From positions 199,001 to 263,000 of the forward strand of contig CAUYUJ010016689.1 in NCBI GenBank assembly GCA_963575745.1: a stretch of DNA of 64,000 nt, written 5' to 3'. The stretch's first letter is position 1. Each line of letters opens with the position of its first letter. Below, piece by piece: positions 50,879 to 63,860 of the stretch. The position numbers and the translations under genes are program-made. The stretch is from Prorocentrum cordatum (Eukaryota > Sar > Dinophyceae > Prorocentrales > Prorocentraceae). The notes under the pieces were generated by a model that saw only the letters and a program-made list of their open reading frames with translations, did not search any database and had not been told where the DNA came from.

Positions 50879-51890
50879 AACACGTGGAATTTCAGCACCT
50901 CCAACGTCTCAGGCCGCACAGGGCTCGAGACAATTCTACATTCACAGGCCGTCGTTGAGGCAGATGCGGTCGGCATACAGGGACACCATTGATTGGAATA
51001 GTCAGCATGGGAGCAGCGGCTCCGTCACATGGGCTGGAGGGCTTCGGCTACGGTGGCCAAGTCGACAGGGCAAGGGGGCACATTGGGAGGTCTCTTTCAT
51101 ATGGTGCAACAGCGGCACGGGTTGTCGTTGCTAGTCGACCAGCCTCCAGTTCGTGAAGAAGCAAGAGTTGCAGTACGTCGCGTGTCAGGTGTGGTACCTG
51201 GCGGCATACTGTGGGCAGTCGCATACACGTACGACCCGCAGGGACTCCCCATTGAATTGGGATCTCTTGTGCAGGCTTGGAGCAGTTGTCAAGCAGTTTG
51301 GCATGCCATACGCTCTCGCAGGAGATTGGAATGTCAGTCCTGATGAGTTGATGGGTTCAGGTTGGATGGAAGCCATTTCAGGTCATATTCTTTCGCGCAG
51401 CATCGCCACGTGTACTGGTGGCTCAGGCATTGTGCTGGACTACTTCATCGTGCCTGAAGGCCTTCAGCATCGTCAGCAGCTGAGCGTGCTCACCGAGATC
51501 GGCACCACACTACACTATCCCGTCAAGTTGTGCATCCAGGGGCTGCGGCAAGTCCCGACGTTACCTCAGATTCGCGTTCCACGCATGTTTCCTCGGCAGC
51601 GGCCTCAGGGACCCAGGCTGGAAAGTACGATCTGGCACCCGGTCGAAGAAAAGGTTCCCGCCGAGGTTGGCGCACAGGAGTTGTGGGAAAGCTTCGTATA
51701 CGTCATGGAGCGCAAGTTCGTGGACATCTACCAGATAGACCCCAGCGAGTCGCACCTCTACGTGGGCAGGGCCAGGCCGCCTGCCACTGAGGCGCCAGCG
51801 AGCTGCTGCGCGCAAGCCTTCTGCCATGCCGCACCCGAGGCTCTCGCCCTTTGCCGCGCGGCGGCGGCGAGCGACGCAAGTTTTTAGCGA
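50879..51890 (+). pseudogene. LINE-2 endonuclease (frame-broken)
   Basis: The endonuclease starts in a new frame with NTWNFSTSNVSGRTGLETIL and VVEADAVGIQGHH, the usual first two motifs (here QG in place of QE). TGA at 50990 and TAG at 50999 follow, then GWRASATVAKSTGQGGTLGG and WAVAYTYDPQG. Near 51270 the sense moves to a third frame with GMPYALAGDWNVSPDELM (GDWN at 51321-51332, catalytic Asp intact) and GSGIVLDYFIVP. The final SDH-type motif is not clear. Inactive as it stands. Confidence 0.8.
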
Positions 51891-51949
51891 GCTTGGCAAG
51901 TTTCAGTCTGCTTCGCACCGTCGTGCCACGCCCTCGCTGGTCGACGAGC

Positions 51950-53226
51950 TCGCCGCGCGAGGTGATAAGTTCAGCGATGCCAGCGCCAAGCCGTGGGTCG
52001 TGCTGTTGCGGGTTGCGCCCTCGTTCTCGTGGGGGCCCTCGTCCTCTCTCGGCCGCGTCGCCAGACAGCTGTCAGGCAAGCGCCAGCGGGCGGCTGCGCA
52101 TCATAGAGATGCAAGCTGGAAGAGCTGGGTCAAGTCCCACTCCGACGCGGGGGGGGGGGGGGGGGGCCTGGTTTCAGTTGTCGAAGCCACCCGCGCCGTG
52201 GCACGGCAGCCCCAATTTCAGGCATGGCGGCTCTCTGCCGCCAGCGCCAGCCAGTCAGGAGGAGGAGATGGCGCTGCTCGTGTCCGAGTGGGGGGCGTGC
52301 TGGGAAGTGAAGTCCTTGAGCGACCCGCTCGCACGGCCTGCAGACATGGGGCTCGAAATGCCAGGCTTCGCTCTGGAGGGTCTGAAGTCGCGCCTTCGTA
52401 GTTTCAAGGCCGCCAGCGGAGCTGGCCGCGACCAAATCTCGCCACGACAGTTGCTGGGGCTGCCCGATGAAGGTTTCGAGTGCTTCAGGCAGCTCATTCT
52501 TGCCATCGAACGCAGCTTCGCGTGGCCACAGTTGCGGTCGAAGGTAGTCTTCATTTTGAAGCGCACGGGGGGCCTGCGCCCCATTGCGCTCATGCACGTC
52601 ACCTCTCGAGTGCAGGGGCGGCTTCGCCGCCCACTCATTAGGCGTCGGCATGGGCAACTTTCGCGAGTTCCGGCGGCCGGCTCGTGGGGGGGGGGGGGGG
52701 GCGGGTCGGGGCGGCTCGTCTGGGTCCAAGCTGCCTTCGCCGAATGGGCCCAAGGGCGTGAGCTTTTTGCTGGAACGGCCCCCTTGGACCTTCACAAGGC
52801 GTTCGAAGACGTTCGTCACGGAGAGCCGCTGAAGGCGGCTCAAGCCACGGGATTCCCCCTTCGTCAGCTGCGGCTGCTGGTGGGCCTATATCGGGCCCCG
52901 CGGGTCCTGGACCATGCTGGGGCCACCTCGGCCCCCATCAGCACGCAGAAGCTGTGCTGCCAGGGTGTCATTTCGCCACTTTGATGCTTCAGCTTGCGCT
53001 ATTGGCCCCGCTTGATGCGGCGCAGGCCTCTTTTCCTCTTTGCGCTGCTCGAGAGGTGCAGATCGGGGTGGTGGTGGGCGACTCGGGTTTGCGCAAGGTT
53101 GGTTCCTCCGAGCAGGTGCGCGACACTCTGGTCCAAGCCACGCGTATGTTGCATGATCCGTTAGACGCTGCGCATCTTCCCATCAACAACCCAGCGTCAC
53201 GTGCGCTAGCTTCATTCCTGAGTTGA
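51950..53226 (+). pseudogene. LINE-2 reverse transcriptase (frame-broken)
   Basis: Three frames carry the sense. A linker reads SWKSWVKSHSDAGGG (about 52115-52165, ending in a G run). The fingers read FKAASGAGRDQISPRQLLGL and VVFILKRTGGLRPIALMHVT (about 52400-52600). Motif A reads LDLHKAFEDV (about 52785, Asp intact), followed by GFPLRQLRLLVGLYRAPRV. In another frame from 52954 come LPGCHFATLMLQLALLAPLD and VQIGVVVGDSGL. The last should be the (Y/V)xDD motif C; its first Asp is Gly (GGC at 53077-53079). The frame ends with TGA at 53224. Confidence 0.82.
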
Positions 53227-54036
53227 GAGCCGAGCTTGCCACGGCGCTTCGGGCCAAGCGTGTGATCAGTGTGCAGAGCGAGCGCAATCTTGGCATCGAT
53301 TAGGCGGCTGGTGGGGTGATCAAGCGTCACACCAAACTTGAGCGCATGAATGCGTCGCGAGTGCGACACAAGAAGATCTGAATATTGTCTGGTAAGCTTG
53401 CGAGAAGGCGTGTGCATCATATGGTTCGAGCAGCTGCGCAGGCCTCCACCTCGTACGGGTCCGGGGTGATGGGCTGTAACGGACGTGAGCTCACTCTTGC
53501 TAGGTTCCAGCAGGCCAGCGCTCAGTCGCAGAAGCTTGCGGGTAGATCAATCGCCCGAATGCTGCAGTTGCCAGGCGTGCCACGCATTCATCCAGCATGC
53601 AACCTCAATGTCTCCCCCCTCCTCTCCATCGCCTCCTCTCTCTGGGGCGGGCGGGCTCCTCGGGGAGCGGCGGTGCAAGGTCTGGCTGGAGCGCGGAGTC
53701 AGTTACGTACGTGAGCACGGCCCGCCTTGGAAATCAGTTCGCGAACCGTTCACGGCAGCGGTCGCTACTGTTAAGCGTCTCGGTACCACGATGAATGGTC
53801 TCGATTGGCACTATCCCAGCGTGGGCGATTTCTCGGTTGAAGCGCTTTGTCCACGCGCGGTTCAGAAAGCCCTGGTGACTGTAGTCGATAGCTGGCTCTG
53901 GAGCAAGGTCGCGGACCACCTTCCGGCTCCCGAGTGCGCACAGGGCCCCTTTCTGGCTCCAATCAAGTCTGGCATGGCCAAGCTAAAGACGCAAGAGAAA
54001 GCGTACGTAGTCAGTGTTGTCTCGGGCGGCCAATAG
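53227..54036 (+). pseudogene. LINE-2 thumb/connection region
   Basis: The sequence reads on after the stop at 53224: AELATALRAKRVISVQSERN, LGID then TAG (53301), and a second stop at 53379. ERNLGxD(Y) is a typical post-motif-C block in dinoflagellate LINEs as I recall them. Further frames give RRRVHHMVRAAAQASTSYGS and, from about 53690, GVSYVREHGPPWKSVREPFT and WSKVADHLPAPECAQG, ending TAG at 54034. Confidence 0.65.
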
Positions 54037-54057
54037 CCTCAGGGTAGGCAGTTCCAG

Positions 54058-54560
54058 TTGGGTCTATCCGCCGAGCAAGAGTGTAGAGTGTGTCACGCCG
54101 CCCCAGGGGCCCTTTTGCACCGTCATCTAGGGTGTTCAGGGCATCGCTATTTGCTAGAGTTTGAGCAGGAACCGCCAGCGTGTGCGCAGGCTATGACAAG
54201 GGCAGCTGCCAACCCTTTCGTTCGCCTTCTCCTCCAGAGGTTGCTTGCGCCGCTGCCTGCTCCTCCTCCGCCTCGCCCGCCACCCCCTGAAGGATTGTGG
54301 CTCTACGGGGGCCCCGACCTCCTAGGAGGAGATTGCTTTCTAGATGGAAGTTTGTTCGGAGTTGCCCCCCACGGCGCGCTCGCTAGGCTGGGCCATCGTT
54401 TCGCTGCATGATGATCCCGACTTGCCCTTGAGTCGTGCGAAGCGCGCGGTGGTTGCTGGGGGGCTTCCAGCGGGTCATTTCGACATCGATGTTTGTGGGG
54501 GTGGCGGAGGAGACGTCGCCTCTGGCGGCCAGCGCCGCAGTAGGAAGGCGGAGCCTTCCC
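54058..54560 (+). pseudogene. LINE-2 Cys/His knuckle and RNase H-like remnant
   Basis: GLSAEQECRVCHAAPGALLH-RHLGC gives C-x2-C-x8-H-x3-C (with HRH), the knuckle found before the RNase H of many such LINEs. After a Pro-rich linker, WLYGGPDLLGGDCFLDGSLF carries an F-x-DGS segment resembling the first catalytic Asp of RNase H. In a second frame ARSLGWAIVSLHDDPDLPL continues with the AGWAxV-like strand. RNase H would degrade the RNA strand after copying. The domain trails off after about 54500. Confidence 0.65.
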
Positions 54561-55260
54561 TTCGCCCGAGCAGCTCGCCTGCCGTGGCTGCGGGCGCTGC
54601 CCCTGGCGCTCGGGGCGCCGGCTCGCCCCTTTTGGCATGGAGCCCCAAGCGAGGGAAGCAGCGGCCAAGCCTCTCGCCGCTCTTGGGACGCGGACCGTCC
54701 TCCAGCGCTCGAGCCAGCGCTTCAGCGGGAGCCGCCGCTGGTGCGAGAGGCGCCAGCGCGGACGCCGCGGAGGAAGGAGGCGTCGTCGAGTCGTCCGACG
54801 TCGTGAGCGGGCGGAGGAGGAGTTCAGGAGATCTCTCGAGGCCAGACCGCCTCGCAGGGTGCCGTTCCGTTCTCCCGCCGCCGCCCCAGTTGGCTACGCA
54901 CGCGACCGCGAACAGCCTTCGCTCGCTGTGCGACCAGCTGGGCGGCTCCTGGCAGGAGGCGGTGCGCCAGTGTGGGCTGCTTCGCGGCGAAGCGGAGGTC
55001 GTGCGCCTGGAGGGCGACACGGCTCCGCAGCCTACCGCCAGCGCGGCCGCCAGCGAGGCTCCTGTCTTCGCTGCCGTGCGGCGGAGCCTGCGATCTGCGG
55101 GCTCCTCGGCGCAAGCTCGAGCCAGGATCTCCTCGGGCTCGGACTTTTTTTTTGGGGGGGGGGGCTGTCGTTGGCCCCTGCCAGGGCCAATCAAACCTTG
55201 GCAGGGTGACAAAAATGGTCTCTCTCCGATGGGCCCCCCTCTCCAATGTTTTTGAGACAG
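54561..55260 (+). other. GC-rich continuation, uncertain whether part of LINE-2
   Basis: A frame open since 54344 keeps some protein-like character (SLRSLCDQLGGSWQEAVRQC and EAPVFAAVRRSLRSAGSSAQ at about 54910-55125), so it may be the 3' part of the LINE or an unrelated exon. Ala/Arg/Ser-rich frames on both strands make the call unsafe. Confidence 0.35.
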
Positions 55261-55295
55261 AGGGACCTCGCTCCCTTGATCTCTACTGCGTGCGC

Positions 55296-55372
55296 CGGAG
55301 GAGAAGGAGAAGGAGAAGGAGAAGGAGACGGAGAGGGAGAAGGAGGAGGAGGAGGAGGAGGAGGAGGAGGGT
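55296..55372. repeat. (GGAGAA)n/(GGA)n microsatellite
   Basis: GGAGAAGGAGAAGG units run into GGAGGAGG. Confidence 0.9.
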
Positions 55373-58300
55373 GGAGTGCGGCCGCCCGGGAGGCGAGCAG
55401 TCGTACGTCGCCATGGTGGACGTGGACCGGCGGGCGCTCCTGAGCGAGTCTCTGTAGGAGCCTCCACCTCATTCGCTTCCTCCTCCTATTTACTCCTCCG
55501 CCCCTCTCTTTCCCAGCATCCCAAGCCTCCGCCGCCTCTCCTCCGTCCTCCTCCGCCTTCCTCCTCCTCTCCGCATCAGCAACGCTTGCACTGCCGAGCC
55601 GCTCAAGAGCACGACCTGCACAGAGCCCACGGCCCATTGGCTTCCCCCCCTTGTCCTCCGCCCCCTCCTGGCCCAGCTCGTTGGCGTCGCCAGGGGGGCG
55701 ACCTTCTAGGATGACGGCGGGGCTTCTAAGAAGGCAGAGGAGGTTTTCGTAAAATCCTGCTCTGGCGTTTCAGAAACCTTATTTGAAGCCTCCTGGCCCT
55801 TTACGAAGTCCCTGCCTTATCCGAAGCCCCCTTCGCGCCACCCCCTCCCGCAAGATGGCTCGCACTGGCCTTCCCACCTGCAGCCCGTACCTTGGAGGCC
55901 AGCTCCACCTTGGTGCTGTCGCGCCCCTCGCCGTTCGGCCCCCTGACTGCCGAAGGGGCGGCGGGCGCGGGCGCGGCCGGGCGCACGGCCGCGCGGCACG
56001 GGCGTTGTTGCAGCGGCCTTCTTGCTCGCTGGAGCACCCTCGCGCGAAGTTGGCCGGCCGCGGGCAGCCCCCTCGAAGCTCTCGATGTGTTTCCGGGCCA
56101 GCCGCCGGGAGGTCGGGGTGCGTATTCTGCCGCCAGCCCTCGTGCTGCGGGTGGTGACGCCCTTTTCCGGAGATCTTGGCGTTGCATTTCTCTAACACCG
56201 AGCATTTTGGCCCAGTTTCGGGACCCAGGACCATAGCAGATCGATCCGGCTCGAAAAATGTTGCACACAGACGGGGCCTGAGCTGCGGGTCCTGATGCTT
56301 CACCGTGCTCAGTGTTGTCGTCGGGGATGAGTCCCAGGGGAAGGGGTCAAGGCTAAGGGCACAGGTGTCCCCAAGGCCCCAAGGGTAGGTGCCGTGCGCC
56401 CTGCGCTGCATCTGCCGTGCCTGGCGGTGGTCTGCCCCGCAGGCGCCTGCTGGTCGGTCCCTACCCCCGCGGGCTGCGCCCGGTCCTCGTCGCCTCCCTC
56501 TGTGCCCCTGGGTGCCCGGCCGCGCCCGCAGGCCCCCTGCCTCGGAGTCGGGCCTCGGTGCCCCGTGCTCTGCGCATCGGGGGCCTGTTCCTGCTAGCGC
56601 CTCTGCCGCGCCCGTGTTGGCGCCTGGCTGCGCACCGGCCGCTGCCGAGGCCCGATTGCACTGCGGCCGCGTGCTCGCAACCGTTTGGTGAGTTTCGGCA
56701 GGGAGTGGTCGTGTCCGCCTGTTGTGTGTGTGTGTGTGTGTGTGTCGGCAGGGGTCATGAGGCAGGGGCACCGGCTCCCGGCATGCTCCTTCCGATGGGG
56801 CGGACCGCGACAAGGCGCGTGGCGCGACGAGGGTACGGCCGCTGCGGCGGCGAAGCCGACCAGGCAGCAGCGCAGGCGCAGATGTCGGACGAAATGCTGA
56901 TTTCGCGGGCCCCTGCAAATCTCTTCGTGTCGACGCCGGGCACCGCCCGCATAGGCGACACGCCTCGCGCCCCAGCGGGATGGGAGCCCTGCGCCGACCT
57001 GGGGAATCCCTCGCGGACTTCCGAAAGTCATGTTTGTTCAGGTTGTTTGTTGTTTTGTTCGCGCCCATCACCATCCGCAGACAACCCTACGCACACCTTG
57101 TCCACATCAGCACATTGTCCGTTGCGCCTTCCTCTTTTCTTCAGCCTCCACCCCATGATCAGGGAGGAGGCAGTTGAGATATCGGCGGCCCTCCTCTTCC
57201 TCCCTCCTAGTCTTTCCTCCCCTCTTCGCCCTCCTCGCATTGGAGTGCCGCCACTGTCTTCATCAAACCCCCTCCCATATCGTATCTCCTCTTACCTGTC
57301 CCTCGAATCGTGACGAACGCCGCCGCATGCGTCACCGTGACCACGTCGTTACGACCTGGTCGTTTCTGTTTGTCATTGCGCAGATCCTACGCATCTTTGT
57401 TCGGGGCGGGCGTAGCGGGGGTCAGCGCTAACGAGGGTCAGCCAATCCCATTTGGCCGACCTGGGTTTCGGAGCCACGTGGAGCCGATCCCCCCTTTTCG
57501 CCGTTTGTTGACCCGGGTTTAGAAGATATTGAGCGGCCGGTTGGGGCTCGCGAGAGGGTCCTGGCTGACCCGGGCTAGCGCTGACCCGGGTTAGTGCGTC
57601 CCCGATCTGTCGCCAGAGGTTTTGAGCTGGCATTTTTTTGTTGGCGGGCTGGCCGTGGCAGGGCAAGTCCTTTAAGGGTCAGAATTTCTGTGCGGCGATG
57701 CCTGCATTTCCCCTCTGCTTCGTACTTATCTCTCGCCTCTCTGTCGTCGACGGTGGAAAGGAGTCCTTGGGAAAAGGGTCTCCGGACTTGTTTCAAAGTG
57801 TGGAGTTGTGGCCTCGTTTTGAACCCGCAGCGCGCGCGACCCACTCCCTCGTTCCTCCTCCCCTCCTCCTCTTCCTCCTTTTCCTCCACCTCCTCCTCCT
57901 CCTCTCCAACCTCCCTTCTCCTGGCCGCTGCGCTCCGAATTTCCTATCAGTGTCGGCACAGACACACACACACACACACACACACACACCTCACACGTTT
58001 CCTGTCCCCTAGGGAGTTCCACCGACGGCCCCAGTGGCCACGCCTGCATGGCGGCACCGCGCCCATTTCGGCACACCCATTACACGTGTCGTGTCCGATC
58101 TCCATTTACATCATCCGCATTGCGGCATCGCTCTGATTGCAGGATCCTCTCAAGCGTTTCGTGTCCCATGACGGGCCTTTTTGGCGGCTCCGCGCCAAGG
58201 AGGAGGGTTCAGTGCCGATCCCCCAAAATGCGCGGAGGTCTGACAGTTCAGACCCCTGCCGCGTTTTCTTCCACGTTCCTATGGTTCGCTTATTGTTTGC

Positions 58301-58976
58301 CCGAGGGGCAGTTGTTACGACGCTACTGCCAAATGCATCGAGGGCACTTCGCGGCTCACCAAAGGCGCCGTCGCCAACCATTAGTTTGCAGCAGCTGTGA
58401 ACCACACGGTGTCCGCCCCATACCATTCCGCCGATTCGACTTCTCTCGACTCGGCCGTCGATCTCCGTTGATCCGATTCATTTCGGTCGCCGATCTGACT
58501 TCTCGATTCGATTCTGTGCTCTCATGCCCCCCCTGTTCTCCTCGCTGAGGGCAGGGCGCATCGTGCGCCCCGCTCTGTTTCAAATGACGGTCGAGCCGCG
58601 CGCCTTGCCGCGCGCCTTGCCGCGCGCCTCGCGCCTCATTTCCTTGGGGGCCGCCCGCGGCGCGCACCCGCCCGTGGCTGCCGCTGGGCGTCTTTCTGTT
58701 GAAGCCGGCTCGAGCCGCAGGCGTCTGGATGTAATCAGTCGCGCCTGGCGGCATCCGGGCAGCATTCCCGGACGGGGGGGGGAGGGAGGTGGATTTCCCC
58801 TCTACCGTCTTATTGTTCCCCGTCTGCGTTCCTACTGCTGCTAGGTCAGGCTTGCCTCTTTGCCGTGTCTTTTCATTTCTCTGGTGTTTCGTGGAGGGGG
58901 AGAGAACGGGAGGGGAGGGGGAGGGGGGGCGGGAGGAAGGGATGTGTTCTCCAAGCGATGGTTGCATTCAGGGGTT
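55373..58976. other. 3.6 kb without a convincing gene
   Basis: GC-rich, with CCTCCTCC runs (55480-55580 and 57860-57910), (GT)n at 56724-56744 and (CA)n at 57958-57988. A related fragment of the 78-bp satellite (GGGAGTTCCACCGACGGCCC..) is at 58012-58075. A minus frame 57074-55779 (431 codons) and + frames at 56417 and 58048 are long but Ala/Arg/Pro/Ser-rich, with no domains. From 58600, GCCTTGCCGCGC is tandemly repeated about three times. Confidence 0.45.
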
Positions 58977-59363
58977 ATCGAAGACGTCTACGGCGAATCA
59001 CCGCCGCCCCCTGCCTTTTTGGAAGCGCCTATGTGGCCGAACGTTGAGGCCAGACCTGCCAAGCTATCGGATCATGTGTTCCCCAGATCGGTTTGGAAAG
59101 CCTTCGGGGAACACGTGGGCATCTTGAAGGTCATCTTGGCCGCCTGAAGGCCATTTTGACCCTTTCGGGCCTTCTTGGAGGACGTCTTGGAGGGCTCTTG
59201 GGTCGTCTTGGAGGCCATCTTGAGCGTCTTGGAGGCCTCTTCGGCCGTCTTGGGGCCTCGTGGGGCCGTCTTGGGTCTATTGGGCGATCTTTGGGGGCTT
59301 TTGGGCAGTCTCGGGCCGTCGGAAGGCCGAAACAAATAAATGCCACAATCTTTTGAACAATTC

Positions 59364-60918
<1,555 letters not shown>

Positions 60919-61842
60919 ATGGGGAACATGTGATTTTGGCCTTTCGGGCCTTCCTGGGTGCCATCTTGGGCCGTCTTGGGCCATCTTAGTAGTGCCATCT
61001 TCGGCCGTCTTGGTGGGCCCCTGGCCCGTCCGACGCCGTCGGAAGCCGTTTGGGAGGCCTCTCTGAGCCGACTTGGGTCCCTCTTGGGGTGCTCCAGGGC
61101 CGTCTTAGAGGTCTTCGAGGCCTCTTGGGTCGTCTTGGGGGCCTCATGGGGCCGTCTTGGGGGCCTCGTGGGCCTTTCTGGGGCCATCCTGGAGGCCTCT
61201 TGGGCAATCGTTGGGCGATCTTTGGGGGCTCTTGGGCGATTTTGGCCTTTCGGGCCTTCCTGGAGGCCATCTTGGGCCGTCTTGGGCCATCTTAGTGCCA
61301 TCTTCGGCCATCTTGGCGGGCTCCTGGCCCGTCTGACGCCGTCGGAATCCGTTTGGGAGGCCTTTCTGGGCCGACTTGGGGCCCTCTTGGGGTGCTTCAG
61401 GGCCGTCTTAGAGGCCATCTTTGGCGTCGTGGAGGCCTCTTGGGTCGTCTTTGTGCCCTCTTGCTTGGGGCCGTCTTGGGGGCCTCTTGGGCAGCCCTGA
61501 GGCCATCCTGGAGGTCTCTTGGGCGCTGTGGGGGCGATCTTGGCGGCCTCTTGGGACGTCTTGGGTCGTCGGAAAGCCGAGAAGAAGCGAATGCGACCAA
61601 CTTGGGCGGACTTGGAGGCCATCTTGGACCATCTTATCTTGGAGGGCATCTTGGGCCAACGTGGCCATCTTGGAGGCCATCTTGGGCCATCTTGAGCGAA
61701 ACATTTGGGAATTGTGATCCTTGGGGTCCTCTCCGGGTGGCCGGCGGGACGGGCCGAAGCCCCAGGGGGAGTTCTTTTGGAAAAAGAACCAACACCAAAA
61801 CCGAAGGGTCCAGCACGCCAGGCACCCCTGCGGTAACTCGAC

Positions 61843-61890
61843 AGGGGGCGGCGGATCGAAGACGCCTACGGTGAATCACCGCCGCCCCCT
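61843..61890. repeat. Second copy of the 12-bp inverted-repeat junction
   Basis: AGGGGGCGGCGG (61843-61854) and CCGCCGCCCCCT (61879-61890) are exact reverse complements around a 24-base loop, as at 14531-14578. The loop differs by a single G to T change (GGCGAATCA to GGTGAATCA). Confidence 0.85.
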
Positions 61891-63378
61891 GCCTTGTTGG
61901 AAGAGCCTATGTGGCCAAACGTTGAGGCCAGACCTGCCAAGCTATCGGATCATGTGTTCCCCGGATCGGTTTGGAAAGCCTTCGGGGAACACGTGGGCAT
62001 TTTGAAGGTCATCTTGGCCGTCGGGAGGCCATTTTGACCCTTTCGGGCCTTCTTGGAGGACGTCTTCTAGGGCTCTTGTGCCGTCTTGGAGGTCATCTTG
62101 AGCGTCTTGGAAACCTCTTGGGCCTTTTTGGGGGCCTCTTGGGGCCGTCTTGGGCCTGTTAGGCGATCTTTGGGGGCACTCGGGCCGTCTCGGGCAGTCG
62201 GAAGGCAGAAAAAAAGCAAATGCCACAATATTTCAAACAACTCATGGGGAATATGTGAGTTTGGCCTTTCGGGCCTTCCTGGAGGTCATCTTGGAGGCCG
62301 TCTTGGGCCGTCTTGGGCCATCTTAGGGCTATCTTCGGCCGTTTGGCCCGTACGACGCCATCGGAAGCCGTTAGGGGGGCCTCTCTGGGCCGACTTGGGG
62401 CCCTCTTGGAATGCTCCAGGGCCGTCTTGAAGGTCATCTTGGGTGTCTTAAAGGCCTCCTGGGCCGTCTTGAGGGCCTCTTGGGGGCCTCTTGGGCCGTC
62501 ATTGCGCCATGCAGGAGACCTCGTGTGCGATCTTGGAGCGATCCTGGGGGCCTCTTGGGCCGTCTTGAGCCGCAAATGCCCAAATATGTCAAAACCTTTC
62601 TGGCACATCAATGATTTTGGCCTCTTCGGGCCCTCCTGGAAGACCTCGTGGAGGCCTCTTGGGCCGTCTTGGGCCAGCTTCGAGCCAACTTCGGCCATCC
62701 TGGTGGGTTCCTGGCCCGTCTGGCGCCGTCGGGAGCCGTCTTGGGGGCCTCTCTGAACCGACTTGGGGGTCCTCTTGGGGCGCTTCGGGGCCGTCTTGGA
62801 GGCTATCTTGGGCGTCTTGGAGGCCTCCTGGGCCGTCTTGGGGCCCTACTGGGGCCGTCTTGGAGGCCTCTTGGGCCGTCATGGGGCCCTCTTGGGGGCC
62901 TCGTGTGCGATTTGGAGGCGATCTTGGCGCCGGAATGCCGAGAAGAGGCAAATGCCAAAAACCTTACAACACCTATGGAAAATCAATGATTGTAGCCTCT
63001 TCGGGCCCTCCTGAAGGACCTCTTCGAGACCTCTTGGGCCGTCTTGGGCTGTCTTGGAGGCTTCTTGGGTGAACTTGGAGGTATATTAGACCCTCTTGGG
63101 CCGTCTTGGAGGCCGTCTTAGATTCTCTTGCGCCGTCTCGGACGCCATCCTGGACCATCTTTGTCGGCTTTGCAGGCCACGTTGGACCATCTTGGAGACC
63201 ATCTTGAGCCGTCTTGGAGGATTTTGGGGGGAATTGAGCTCCTGAAAGATCCTCCCGGGACCCCGGCGGGACGGGCCGAAGCCCCAGGGGGAGTTCTTTT
63301 GGAAAAGAACCAACACCAAAACCGAACGGGTCTAGCACGCCAGGCACCCCTGCGATAAATCGACAGGGGGCGGCGGAT
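61855..63378 (+). repeat. Element A copy 4, complete (1.52 kb)
   Basis: An uninterrupted copy from ATCGAAGACG to GACAGGGGGCGGCGGAT. It shows three to four internal higher-order units, each with a GGAAGGC(C)GA landmark and an AATCAATGAT or ATATGTGA-type A-rich landmark (about 62235, 62595, 62965). It is the best reference copy for the family in this window. Confidence 0.9.
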
Positions 63379-63380
63379 CC

Positions 63381-63860
63381 GATGGCTTTCGGCCCATCCC
63401 GCCACCGTGCGTGGGTTGTCGGTATGGAGCCTATTGGATGTTCGTTGGGATCTCGTGGGAAGCTGCTCGGTGGCATCTTGGAGGCAGTTTGTTTGGATGC
63501 CTCTTGGGGGCCGTTTGGGGTCTTCTTGGGGCCTCCTTCGGGCCTCTTGGGGGCCTCTCGGGGCCTCTTGGGAGCCTCTTGGGGGCCTCCTGGGGCCTCC
63601 TGGGCGCCTCTTTGGGCATCCTTGTCCCCTCTTGGGGCGGAAGGCTCGGATTTTCGGCGCGTGGTCCTTCTTTTGGTTTTTTGGGGGCCGTTCTGAAGCC
63701 CTCTTGGGCCGTTTTGGGCCCTCTTGGGCCGTTTTGGAGGCCCTCTTGGAGGCCTCTTGGGCCGTCTTGGGGCGGTCTTGCGGGCTTCTGGGGCCGTCTG
63801 GGAGCGTCGGGAAGCAGAAACGGCGAGATCGCCCAGCTTGTTTGACAACCTGAGGGGCAT
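63381..63860 (+). repeat. Element B copy directly after element A
   Basis: It begins with the boundary motif (63381-63426) and the TTGGATGTTCGTTGGGATCT block (63431), followed by a CTTGG array and the AAGGCTCGGATTTTCGG landmark (about 63643). It ends near GGGAGCGTCGGGAAGC (63796). Best matched by 1744-2170. Confidence 0.8.

Larger units (their letters stand above)
49746..54560 (+). mobile_element. Second LINE retrotransposon, different family, decayed
   Basis: Order: DinoSL relict, zinc finger plus coiled-coil protein (49899-50870), endonuclease (50879-51560), reverse transcriptase (about 51950-53220), C-terminal part, Cys/His knuckle and RNase H-like segment (to about 54560). Unlike the first LINE it has a RanBP2-like N-terminal zinc finger and an RNase H remnant, so it is a separate lineage. 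It carries at least six frame changes and several stops. The right end is uncertain: no poly(A) is visible. A GGAGGAGAAGGAGAAG word occurs both just before the relict (about 49728) and at 55299, but it is microsatellite sequence, so it is weak evidence for a duplication. Confidence 0.85.

Noticed and set aside
49725-55315. Target-site duplication for the second LINE (GGAGGAGAAGGAGAAG at both ends)
   Set aside because: The word is part of GGA microsatellites that are frequent in the window, and there is no poly(A) before the right copy, so the match has little weight.
55779-57074. 431-codon minus-strand frame
   Set aside because: Arg/Pro/Ala-rich in a GC-rich area, crosses a (CA)n run, has a GTG start and no domain; overlapping + frames are equally open.
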